64,000 nucleotides of DNA, from positions 38,387,148 through 38,451,147 of the forward strand of contig NC_090706.1 of the NCBI RefSeq assembly GCF_040954835.1, given 5' to 3'. The first letter of the stretch is position 1, and each line of letters opens with the position of its first letter. The DNA is from Lepisosteus oculatus (lineage: Eukaryota > Chordata > Actinopteri > Semionotiformes > Lepisosteidae). Of this stretch, positions 38,701-50,800 are shown in pieces. A program made the translations under genes and the position numbers. The notes below the pieces were generated by a model that made no database searches, was not told the origin of the DNA, and saw only the letters and a list, made by a program, of their open reading frames with translations.

Positions 38701-40607
38701 ATTTGCATTATTAGTTGCAGGCATCAAATGAAGGACAGAGAATGAAAATACATCATATTGAATAAAGTGCTGGATCTAATTCTCGACCATGTTTTGAAGG
38801 TTAGCTAGATGTGCAAGGCTATTAGTATTACATTTAGACCAGGTGTGATTTATGTCTCCAGGAAGATTATGCATTGACTTTAAGGCAAATCCTTACCATT
38901 ATTCAGTAATGATTTAGGGCTGTAGTGAATTCCCCTGGCTCATCATATTATAAGGAAGATCAATGACTGTGATCAATTTTTCCCACAATGCTGAAAAACA
39001 ATCTTCTGGATTTGCTGTGTCCAGTTTCAAGAGAAAGTAAAGAAAAAACATAATCTAAAAGAATTCAAACATTTAAAAAATGTCAAATAAATATATATTA
39101 ATAATACAATGAGTTATAAATATGTTATATGCACTATTTAAGAGTTATAACTAGTTATATGCACTATTTAAGACCACTATTGTATTGAATGGTATAAAAA
39201 TACTAGGATGCATGAATGAAATGGAAACATCGCACAGTCTTGATGTATTATAAATGATCTATTAATATATTTTTCTGTGACTCTTGCGAATTGTAAAATC
39301 ATGTTCCTGTGTCCTGCAGCCCACTAGTTCCTTTAAGCAATTGCCACTGCTGTCCTGTCACGGACACTGCTCTTTCTCAGGCATAAAACAGCCAGAGTTG
39401 GCTGTCTGTTCATTAACAAAACATCGGACATCTGGGCGTCTGTGAATTGCATTTTTGCCCTTTTATTATGACAAGAATACAATGTTATTTATAGTCCCTT
39501 CTATGACATGAAAAGACACGAGAGCAGGGGAGAGAGGCGATGAGGGGGAGCACAGAATGAACACCCACTTAATGGTTAAGGTGTTGCCTTGGAAACATAA
39601 ACTATAGTCTCCCTTGCAAAACAGAATCAGGGTCAGGGTGGTAATATAAAAAAAATAAAGCACTACAGCTACATACTTGAGTTGAAAGGCGTAACTCACA
39701 GGATGGACTCAAAATTCATTATATTTATAATTTAAATGGTGCTCTTGACCATTCTACCTACTGTTCAATAAATGTTGTTACTTCAATGGCAGCTGATTTT
39801 GTTTCAGATCTCCTGAATCGCTGTGAGATCTTTAAGTTCTAAATGAAATGAGATCAGAACTGACGAAAACCGCCTGCTCCCCTCATCTTTTCGGCTTTTT
39901 TTTCTCAGATAGCTGAATTAAACACTGCTGGAGTTTACTGCAAATCACCCTGAACACAATGGGTAATTGAGGCATGAAGCACACCTAGTTAAAATCCCCG
40001 AATACTGCTTTTCAAAAGTCACCAGTTAAAAAAGACACATCAGGTGCATCAGGAAATTGGATCATTTAGTGGAATATAGCTCATTTCTTTTGTGCATTCT
40101 TTTTAATAAGTGTATTGGAGGAATAGAAAGAAAGAGACATGAATGAGATGGAAGTTTAGCTGCGGAAACTGCCAAGGCAAACTGCTGCTTATCAGTTATC
40201 CCATGTGGAAGAGTAATATGAATGAATATGTCCCGAGAGCACTTTACAGATCTATGCTCAAATGTATAAAAATGGCCCAAAACACTAAAGAAGCATTGAA
40301 AATATGTGTGTGGACAAAACTTGCTCATCTATAAGTATGTTTTTATTTTTATAAATTTCACCGGAAAGTCACCATTGCAATCACTGCAGTCCAACCAGCA
40401 CAGTAAGCCTTTTAAAAATAACACTGTTCTGGATTTGTCTGCACCAGGGAAATCATCTTATTGCACTTAAAATTTATCTCTTGACTGAACTGGGAGTACC
40501 TTGAAGAAAGGATAATGGATGCAGTCCAAGCTTATCCCAACACTTTTGTTTTCGAACTTATTTAAATTATTTCTTATTGTATACCCACCCAATGTGGAGG
40601 TTTGGCG
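35719..40607. other. Intergenic DNA, no gene recognised
   Basis: The sequence is AT-rich. A fragment near 37105-37140 (CTGAAACGTTTTTTTCTTTCT) resembles part of the palindrome family at 18.1 kb. Nothing else is identified. Confidence 0.5.
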
Positions 40608-40810
40608 CTGACTGGAGGAGAGATGCACCCCTCACTGACACTACTGCGATCTTGCATGTTCCCTGAGAGGACACTTCATCGATCCGGGAGCAGACGGATC
40701 CCAGTCTTGCCCCTGCCTACGCCTGGCCAATTGTGAACTGCCCCGTGGCACAGTCCTGTTACAGTCAGCTAGTGGCATGACCCAGGCTGGCATTCAAGAC
40801 ACCTCCAGTT
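40608..40810 (-). repeat. Degenerate fish SINE-like body
   Basis: Read on the minus strand, a CACGGGGCAGTTCACAATTGGCC block resembles the GGCGCACAATTGGCCCAGCG block of common tRNA-derived fish SINEs. It is preceded by a possible B-box-like region with poor match. The assignment rests on that block only. Confidence 0.35.
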
Positions 40811-40910
40811 CATACCGTGCTCTCGTCTGTTGGTGATGGTTTGTGTTGTAACAGAAAACATAAGTTCTGGATCGCGAGGTGAAGTTAAACAGATGAGTTT
40901 CATTGCATGC

Positions 40911-41089
40911 AAGGAACAATAAAACCAAAGTCTTGTTCCCGCAAGGAACAACAAAACCGAAGTATTGTTTAAAATTCCGGTACAAAACTTCCAGTTTATA
41001 TAGCCCGTTTCTGACGCTTCTGACGTAGCTCATTACTATGGTAATATCCCTTTTCTGCCGCTTCTGACGTAGCTCATTACTGTGGTAAT
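40911..41089 (-). promoter_or_regulatory. Promoter-like segment with duplicated CRE-type sites, TATA box and second tandem repeat
   Basis: Two 38-bp copies (41008-41045 and 41052-41089, period 44, two mismatches) each hold CTACGTCA flanked by AGCGCAGAAG-like sequence. On the minus strand they are followed by CTATATAAA (41003-40995). Further along are two 27-bp copies (40943-40969 and 40911-40937, period 32) of a GTTTTNTTGTTCCTT unit. Duplicated enhancer plus TATA plus leader is the plan of a retroviral-type LTR promoter. The terminal TG/CA ends were not found, and no downstream gene is seen. Confidence 0.5.
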
Positions 41090-42839
41090 GGGGGAGGTCA
41101 CTGTGTTCGGACAGTGCAGACTTTGGCCAAATGGTCAGGGTTATGTTTCCGTCCCTGGGGGGTTTCCTATCTGTCTTCTGGAATCCTTATCAGTTATCCC
41201 CCTTTCCTGCTATAACTGGAGCCTGTTACTTAGATGTCCAGTCCTCATGCAGAAAGGAATCAGCTAACCCCTTCTTCACATCTTGTATCTTTCCTCATTT
41301 GCATAACCCAACACCATGAGAAAATCAATATGCAACTGACTGTGGGTGGGAGCATCAGGTAGGCATTACAGCTTTCTGCACATCAGTGAAGAAACAATTG
41401 CCGAACATGGAAGCTAAGTATGCAGGTACAACTACATGTTAGATATTTCTAAATAATAAATATTTCAATCAGTGCATACTGTACCATGTACCAGCTGGTA
41501 AACCAAAACTGACTAGGCTGGAAACAATCTGATACTATCTTTTATTTTTCCCAGCGGCAGTAGAAGAGTCAAGTGGAGAGTGTCTTGTAATTGCTTCATA
41601 TTATTCTCAGTAGATCTTGAACAAAGCAATAAAATGGGCAGCTGATTTTAATTGAATTAGATTTAATGGAGTAATTAGAGGTACTGCAGGAGATGCTTCA
41701 GAGGAGAAGTCCTCCTAACAGCACCAAAAAGGTCAGGCTGCACTGGCAGACGGCTTGTCTCGCCCCTCGTGGGCTCAGGGCTTTTCAATAGCGTCAGCAC
41801 TTATACAGTACCACCACACCATCCTTCCTCTTTCTTTCCAGCACTGCGGTGTAATCTTCCTCTGACAGCTCTAATAAAAAAGGGCAATTATCGCCGAGCA
41901 CGAAAAAAAAAACAACAAATCCTGTTGAGAATGGGCGAAGCTTATCTAGTGAAAGCTGGTGGTTTAGCGCTGCTGTAAAACAGGATTGTGGGATTTTATT
42001 GGTGGATATTATCCTTGTATCAGGCATCTCGGCTAAAGTAAAGGGGCCTTGGAAAAAAAAAAAGAAAATTAGTTTTTTTTTCCAGAACCTCAAAGGAATA
42101 GAATGGGAGGAGGGGCAGGAAATGTCAAAACATGCCTTAAGCCGACTCGGTAACCCCCCCTGCTGCTGGGGCTTCAAATAAGCAGGACTCAATTATCCAT
42201 ACATACAGTCTATCCAAGGCACATGGTGGTCTAAATTGTATTAGGGTTTAATGTAATGCAGGAGCTAAGCAACAGTATCAAATTCTAGGATTTACTGATG
42301 CATTTGACTGATTTTAATCTAGGCTTTTTCTCATTATATGTGTGTTTTTAAAAAAAAAAAACTTGAGTGCAAGGTGTAATATGAAGCTCATCGCTTTGGC
42401 AAGCCAGACAGAGAATGTGAGATAGAAGTGCAGCTCAAAGCAGTTCCTACAGCTGACATCACATTTTAAAAGAGGATAAATCCGTTTACATAAAAACTCG
42501 ATTATCTGTTGTAAGAGGTGTCTGGCTATACAGCATCAGAGTTCTTTTTATAGTCCTTCTTCATTTTTAGCATCTCGCTCATGTCAAGTGGGCTAAAAGG
42601 CCTCCTAGTCTTTTGAAGGAAGACAGGTGATAAGGAGACTTCAGGACTGCGGGAAGAGAAGGCTGGCACTCATTGTCCATGTCGGTGGTGCTGTAGGAGC
42701 AGGGCAGAAGCAGCAAGGAGTGAAGTGCAAGCTCAAAAAGAAGATTGTGGTCAATCAAACCTGAAGCAGCCTATCTGAAAGCTCAAAGCCCAGGGTGCGT
42801 CTTCAATTAGAGCCTCCAAAATTCAAACATCCATTTGCT
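41090..42839. other. Intergenic DNA, nothing recognised
   Basis: AT-rich sequence with homopolymer runs and no coding or repeat family signal. Confidence 0.5.
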
Positions 42840-43130
42840 TTATCCAATTTAAAGTCACGAGGGACCCAGAGGCTTATCCCCGCAAACGACAGGCACAAGG
42901 CAAGATATTCCAGCATGATATGCCACTCTGTCACAGGGCAGACACTCTCACACCAGGGCCTGTTTTCCCAGAAGTCAATTCACCTGCCAGCATGTCTTTG
43001 GACTGTGAGAGGAAACTGGAGCACTCAGGGGAAACTCACAAGAACATGGGGAGAACACAGACAGCACCCCAGGTCTGAAATTGAACCCATTCAGCAATGG
43101 TGACCACCACACCACTGTGCCAATCACTAC
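42840..43130 (+). repeat. Fish dispersed repeat (ATCCATCCA type), copy 3
   Basis: The landmarks are GGGCACAAGG-like, TCACAGGGCAGACAC, CCAGGGCCTGTTTTCCCAG, CAGCATGTCTTTGGACTGTG, AACATGGGGAGAACACAGAC, and GGTGACCACCACACCACTG. The 5' end is degraded. Confidence 0.65.
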
Positions 43131-44254
43131 CAGAATGCACTCTGATCCCACTGTGTGGATAGGGTCCTGAACTACGCTTCGCGGGAGCCTGGACCGGCTC
43201 CCATTACACTCTGATAATGGAGTATTGAACCTAATTATTAAAAGTTTTGTAGAAACATACAGGAAGTACTCAGAACAGCCACCCCTGTTTAATCCCAATT
43301 CATTATTTAGCAAAGATTTTATTGGCAGCACAAAAAAAGTACTTATTCACCTAAAATGACATCTCTACCCGGATTGTCCTTTAATGGAACTTGAAGTAAA
43401 ACCACAACCCTTGCTTTAAAAGTCAGAAGGAGTTTCCTTTTGTCTCCTCCATCAGTTATTTAGAAGTTGGATGTGTCAACTGAGTTACACAGCACTGTTC
43501 TGTGTCCTGTCAGTCACTAAAAACTTATGTTTCTAATCACTTTTATGGCAACAAAAAAAAACCCCATCAGCAGGCTCATTATATTGATTGCCTTCTTTGC
43601 GCTGTGCAGACAAGTTTTCAAGAAGGGTTGATATGAATTGATTTCAAACTGCTTTTCCTTTGCCCCTTGGGTAGAAATTAGAGCTTGTCCCTGAGTGTTT
43701 CCATCTGTTTTCTCCATTGAAGGAGAATACATTAGAATTCTGTATGAGCATCCAGCCTAAACTCTCAGAGCGTCTTAAGCCTGTCATCTGCTTAGAACCA
43801 ATGTGATCATTATCTCAAAGTACAGTATAGTGTCTGTCTTTTAAATGCTGCTCAGCAAAATGAAAACTAAATAGGGTGCAAGTTAATCTGTAAGACAATA
43901 CCTGAAGTGCTGTGTTGAAAAGCAAGCATTCCCTTTTTGTCTAATTAAATCTTGTTGATTAAGGACCATTGTTGAACAGACTATGTGGCATGAATCACAC
44001 ATAGTTCATTAAAATTGTTTTCTGAATCAAAGACAAGCAATAACATTATTAGTGGAATGAAAAAGTGTATTTTCAGTTTCCTATGTAATGTTTAGCTGGG
44101 AAAATAACCCATCTGTCAATGCAGGCACATTCTATTGCTGTGCACCATGACTCTGGCACTTACCTTGTTCAATTTGTCTGTGTTTGTTCCTGCATAAGTC
44201 TGTTGTACAGCACATTGAGATACAGTTTTGAAAGGCTCTGTATGATATAATAAT

Positions 44255-44824
44255 AATTGATAATAATTCCTTACACTTTTAGAGCGCTTTTCTGGACACT
44301 CCACTCAAAGCGCTTTACAGGTCATGAGGACTCCCCTCCACCACCACCAGTGTGCAGCCCCGCCTGGATGATGTTACGGCAGCCATAGTGCGCCAGAACG
44401 CTCACCACACACCAGCTGTCAATGGGGAGGAGAACAGTGGGATGAAGCAACTTCATAGATGGGGATTAATAGGAGGTCCTGACTGGTAAAGGCAAGAGGG
44501 AAATTTGGCCAGGACGCCAGAGTAACACCCCTACTCTTTTCGAGAAACGCCTTGGGATGTTAGATAACCATAGAGAGTTCAGTTTTATGTCTCATCTGAA
44601 GGACAGTGATTTTGTTGCAGAATAGTGTTCCCATCACTATACTGGGGCATTAGGACCCACATGGACCGCAGGGTGAGCGCCCCCTGCTGGCCCCACTAAC
44701 ATCTCTTCCAGCATCAACCTTCGTTTTTCCCAGGAGGTCTCCCATCCAGGTACCGACCAGGTTCACAGCTGCTGTGCTTCAGTGGGCTGCCAGTTGCGAT
44801 TTGGAGGGTGATATACCTGCTGGC
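44255..44824 (-). repeat. Full-length 5S-rRNA-derived SINE (SINE3 type)
   Basis: On the minus strand the element starts GCCAGCAGGTATATCACCCT at 44824, parallel to the 5' end of 5S rRNA. Through 44727 it keeps the 5S box C region (CCTGGTCGGTACCTGGATGG, GAGACCTCCTGGGAA), so an internal Pol III promoter of 5S type was present. The body follows, and then the tail TGTAAAGCGCTTTGAGTG...GTGTAAGGAATTATTATC. At about 570 bp it is close to full length for this group. A 3' fragment of the same family lies at 2.7 kb. Confidence 0.85.
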
Positions 44825-47800
44825 AAATATAAACATTATTTACAGTATGAAAAGGATATTATGCATTACAGCCACACTATCACTACTCTCATACAGTACA
44901 TGGGCCGGCTGATCACTGGGCTGTCCAGTACACGCATCACACGCACAGCCCCTGTGTCAGGATGTGTTAGCAGTCAGCTCTGACAGATTGCACAGATGTG
45001 TCTGAATTTTCACAGGAGGCAGTCAGGCAGAGAGCCAGAGCTGCTGTCTAATTGCTTGGAAAATCTGCTCGACAGGACAGAAGTCCACATGGAATAGGAA
45101 TTGGCTGTCAGTTTCTTGAACTTTTTTCGAATTAGTTTGCGAAGCCCACCCTCCTGAGTTTCCTGAGACACCTGTGACTGATGAGGACCCTCTAATTTCT
45201 TTCCACGTCTGGGGCATGTCCCGTTGGCCTTTTCGTCTATGCAGGTTTAAACGGGAGGTTCGCTCTGGAGGAATGACATTCAGCAAGTCTCTGTTGGGAA
45301 GATGCTGATTGAGATGTATCGCACGTTTTTTTTAAATGAGGGGAAATGAAAGGTCACAACCTATTGATGAAAAGCTATGCAGTGATCTTTCAGGAGGGGA
45401 TTATGTTTTATTTCATCAGATAAATCTCCTAATATTGCTGAGAGGACGATATGATGCTGTGCCATGTGGCTGTACTGCAGTTTCTCTGGTAATGTTTTGC
45501 TAAAAGGCCACACAATATAACCTCAGGCCTCAAAAACAGAAAATAAGTTGGATGTCTCTCTGTCTAGAGAATTCTTAAGGAATTCAAGCTTGCTCCAAAT
45601 TAGATGGCATGACTCACTTGAATAATCAAGTTCACATAATTACTCTTCATTAAATATTTGTTTTTCCATGGGTGATGTTGGTTAGGGATAGACTGAACTA
45701 AAATTTATTTTTATTTTTCTTTGAAAGTCTCCAAAATACAGTCCTTTCATCCTTTTACTTAGTTGCTGTAAGTTCATTTTCAGACATTGTGCTCTTTTAT
45801 CAAACACACAGTCTAGAGTGCATGGCTCTATGCAGTCTCAGAGTTTTGCAGTTTAGACATCAGGAGGTAGGGATGAAACTAGTAGTTTCAGAGCCATTAC
45901 CAGAAGTTTATGGGGACCTAAGGTTAGCATCACTCCTTAACTCCACACACCATGATTAACAGGAGAGAAAACAGATATTTTTTTCTACGTTGTGGTGTAA
46001 ATTGGGGAAAAAAAAATACAACCTGCTGAGACACATTCAGAGAGTCTTTCAAAGTGCTCAAAAAGTACACATTATCAACACCTTGATGCCAATAGATTTT
46101 CACTCTTACCATTTTTGTTCTAGAAATATTTGCACACAAAATTGTCTATTTACAACATAACTGTGTAATAACATTCCTGCATCACAAACTGATGCAGACA
46201 GTGATTTGAAAGCTTTTTCTGACTCTTTATTAAGGCAGCCCTCATCTTAGAAAGACATAAAACAGCAAAACTCACAGTCAGAAGGCTAAAAATGTACCTC
46301 ACAGACAGCAGAGAAGAGGTCTATTAACCTCTTGCTGAACAACGATTTTCCAGTTATTTAGTTTGTTGTTAGGGAGAATGATGTTATAATTGCTCTGCTC
46401 CTTTGGTATTCCATCTGTTTTAATTTCAAGCTGTGACAGAAAGCGTTCATTCTGCTATCTGAAGAAACAGTGGAACAGCTTTTCCTCTCCTTTTTTTTAA
46501 TTTGATGTGTATTCATGATTTTAGTCCTACAGTTTTTCTTGAAGCAGAAAGAAAATAATTCACACAGAAAAAAAAAAAACAGACGCAAACGAAAGCCATT
46601 GTTTTGAATCAGACTGCCAGGCCAAGACTAGACTGCACAGTGTTTTCAATTCCAGTGGCAATACTATTAGCACAGCTACAGGCGTTAAGGTTTGTCTTGA
46701 ATATTGTCTGCTGAAATAACATAATGTGGCAGTTAATATTAACTCCCTGGAGCAGAGACTGAAAATTCAATGTATCAGAGCTCTGTGCATTTACTTTCTT
46801 TTACAATTCCCTGACACTTGTCTCCTCGATTTCCCGAGTTTTGTTCCTAGAACAGTATGGTGTTCTCTGTTTTGTAGACCTCGTTCTTCTTTCTGCGCCT
46901 CATCTTTAGGCCAAGGCATGTCTTTCTCCATGTTCACAGCCTGGTTCTGTCTCCTCTCCTCGCAGTAATGTTCTCTGCTGCTCCACACAAGCCTAAACGC
47001 ACCATTCTGGAACAGACTGCAGACGAACTGCACCAGAATGGCTTTGGAATGAGGCGGATGAGCACATGTACCGTCCTGCCATAGAAAGAAAGGAAGCACT
47101 GAGTCACTGATACTGGACATGATTTATTATACCTCTCACTGTCAGCCACTGAGGAAGACGGGAGGTGCGCAGAAGGTCACTGCATTGTAAAGGCTGATGC
47201 TTCAGAGAACCCAAGTGTGTCGGTGGACACAGTTACAGAACCCTGCGGCTGGATTTTTTTTTTGTTGGCTTTGTTGGCGTATTATCGAGGAAGGCAGATG
47301 GTGAAACGTTTGAGAGCCGCTAGTTGGTGTTTGATGAATGTAAAGGCGGAGGGGCAAGTTGCTGCCCCTGTCGCTGAGGCCGGGGGCAAACAGGTGAAAT
47401 CACAGGCTGGGCTCTCTGACGCTAGATCCCAGGACAGCTGCTCCTGCCCGGGGGGGGCGGGCTAGGGGTTGTGGTGCCAAGAATTCAGAGGAGCTGCCTG
47501 CCAGCCAGCGAAACTTATACTCAGAGACCTGCCACATTAGAGGGCTGTGACCTCTTGGAGCAACAGGGGCTGTTCAGAATCCCCATAGCATTTGTGCTAT
47601 TTGGACAAGCAGCAATTAAGAAAACTGGGGAACACTAGTGAGTCAGGTGGAGATGAGTGTTATATGTGATATATGCAGCTCTAAATTTATAGAGTCAGGT
47701 GGTGGAGTTCCTAGGAGTTCTTTGGGACTTTTGGATTTTAAATTTGCTACTGCTGACAAACTTTTAGCTCTTGTTTTAAAAGAATTTCCTATGTGCTTTT

Positions 47801-50800
47801 CGGAAGATTCCAACCCACTAAATCCAGCAGTGAAACAGCACACAGACTAGATTACCAACCTCACACAAAGAGTAAGACAAGACTGACTACTACACCATGA
47901 GGGCTGGGTTAAAAACCCCAAGCTCCACCCCCAGCTCCACTTGATCGACAGGTGAGCCTCCATTTAAACCAGACAGGAGTTAGGATCTGTAGCCTCATCC
48001 AGAAGGCGGGAGGGGGGACACATTTTGGGGATAAGGACAACACTGTGGATCTACAAAAGGCAACACAGATACAGAAAACTATAGTTAATTTACCATAAGC
48101 AAAATATAAATACAAAGATAGATTATATATAAGAAATTGTGCCTTTCTTTCTTTCCCTGAATTAAAACAAAGAAGAAACAGGAAAGTGAATAATGGACAT
48201 GGGAGTTAACGAAAGACCACTTCAGGGATCATGTGATGAGGGTGTGTCACAACCTTCATCACACATCCGTTATCAGAACACTGCCCCCTGCAGGTGAGGG
48301 GGTACTGCAACCTGGAGCCCATCCTGGAAGACTACGACAGAAAGCAGAACTACACCCCAGACAAGTCACCGGTCCAGCAAGCTGTTAATATTTTAATTAA
48401 AACATAATCGGGAAGAAGACCCTTTCATTTATGTTGCTGCTTCAACTTCATTCTTTTCATGTAAAGAAAAAGATGAGGCAGTGAAAAGGGAAGCATGATG
48501 AAAGAGCTCCGATCCGAAGAGTTACAGTGAAAAGAAAACAAGTAGGTGGAGTCACGCCCCCCCAAAATATTTTTTCATAATCCATGCTTTTCCAAAATCC
48601 CACTTCCGCTCAATTAGAAAAACACTACAAAAACAGTGCTAGAGTCCCAAGTGATGCCTATTAAGTAATTTGCTGCTGCCAGAATGATAGCTTTCCTGTC
48701 CAGTCATGGCACGTAATTGCTAAGCGCCATAATTATGTGTTCTCTCACTTCACTGTGTCATCAGGAGTGCCTATCTTTTGACTGGGGCCTCACAATCAGA
48801 CCGGTGGTGGTGTGATGATAGCTTGTACCTTGTCATAGCCAGAACATCCCAGGAAACAGGTTTCCAGTTCCGAGGCTGGAATGTCGTGACTCTGTTCACG
48901 GAGAAAAAAAAATGCTCAAATAAAAAAACAATAAGCTTGCATCGATTATGTCGAAGTGAAGTAAGACACAGCGGGCTGGGTCTCCACATAAGCTGATCGC
49001 TTTCTCAGAGCTGTGTGTGTGAGGTCTGGAACAGTAAGACAAATCTGCAGATGTACATGTGTTGCTCAGTAAAGTCCAGTAGCTGGGTCTGGGTAAGAGG
49101 GTGGGTTTAAAATAGGGGAGGCTGTATGTGCATGCGTGAACAGCCCTATACACGTGTTTTTCTCATTTCACTGCTGAAGGATGAGTGAGGGATAGTGGGT
49201 GGCTCGTTTACATTTGAAGCCAGAGCGCTTGGTTTTCTGTTAAGTGCGGAGTCAGCTGTCCTGCAGGCAAGAGAGCGAGCAAGAGGCAGAAACCCGAGCC
49301 GGGCCTGAGCTCACTTCCTTGATTTACTTCACTTCAGATGCAAAATGTGACATCTGCAGCCCTGAGCCGGGGTTGTGTGCAGTATACCCCCCCCAAACAA
49401 TCCCCCTCCTGCCCCCCACAGCAGATGACACCCAGACCTCGCAAGGAAAGACCCTTGCTGCTTGTCTGTACGGACGCCCTGCACAATCCCCCAGCCGGCA
49501 GAACCTGAGGAAGGGTCGGCTCTTTCCCGTTTGCTGGAATGGTATCTGTTCATTAACTGTGGAGTGCCACACTGGTAAGGCTGAAGAATTTGCATTTTTC
49601 TATTTTCCCCATGGAACAGTTACTGGCATTGGGGGGGGGATTTGGGGAATCGAAATAAGATGATTTTCAAAGCTTCTGGCTGTGGTGTGAGTTTTTCTAA
49701 ATCCAGAAAGGTCTCAAGTAAGCATTCTCAAAACAATGCTTGACAAAAATAAAACATTCATGTCTGTATGTCAGCATTGTCCCTTAATCGTCTGTACATA
49801 GTCTTAGAAAAATTTGCTCCGAAACAAAAGGCTTTGAAAATGAGGTGATGTGTTTTTAAAAGGTGCTTCAGTCAACCATGAGGAGATGCCATTGCTCTGA
49901 TAATGGTTTAAGTGCAAGGAAGAACTTAACATGACAGGAAGCTGCTGGAACTTTGCTGACTTGTTTCTCTTTTTTTTTTAAGTAGGAAACAAAAAACTAT
50001 TTTCTGGTGTTTTCAGCATGTGAAGATGAAACGTTCTGTTTTTTCTTCCTTCTATCCACTTTTCTGCATGAAAAAACTGCTCCTGTAAACCTCTGGTCAC
50101 TTGCATGAAGAGCAATTTAGCAGAAATGCCAAACTGGCAGAAAACAAAAAACATAATGAAAATCATATGATATCTGTGCGAACGTGTTCTAGAATTGCAG
50201 AAAAGAAATACTTTCACATTGTGGAAGTTCTACAACAGTATTACAGGACTATTTCAGTAGCAGCGAGAGGTCCAGCCTGGGGAATTGATTAGTGAGGTGA
50301 TGCAATACGCAGCACAGTGCATGAGGCAATTCAGCATTCCAGGAGGTGGGTCTGGATAAGTTATTCTGCAGCTCTGACATACCAAGAGCTCAGGGTGGCT
50401 GCGAGGGCTAGAGAGCTAACAATATTGCGAAATACATCTTCAGCACAGAGCAGCTACAAAGCCTCAGGTATGCTTACACAGTCACGTTCACATGAGCCAC
50501 TTGCTTTTCTTTGATCATGGGGAACGTCTGTAGGTACTATGGATCTCATCTCCTCCACTTCACTAAAGCCAGGCAGCTGTAAGACCTCAATGACCTTTCC
50601 TCTTGGCATTTGAGATGAGAATTCAAGTGCCTTCCTCTGCAAACCATGAACACATCACACTATGGCAGCGAGCCCCGGTGCTCCATTAGTTCGGAGGTGT
50701 GGATGATGCTTCTGTGCACTGAAAGGTGAAGGGCTTTCTATCTCAAGGTGCCTTGGAAAGGGTCTCGAGTGAGAAGAGCTGTGTGCATATTGAAGCGTAC

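Noticed and set aside
47638-47850. 70-codon frame with a CDIC motif
   Set aside because: A single CxxC in a short frame, with no second metal ligand pair, no splice sites and no family match.
49244-49663. 139-codon frame
   Set aside because: Mixed composition with no domain. Overlapping minus-strand frames of similar size show it is a compositional effect.
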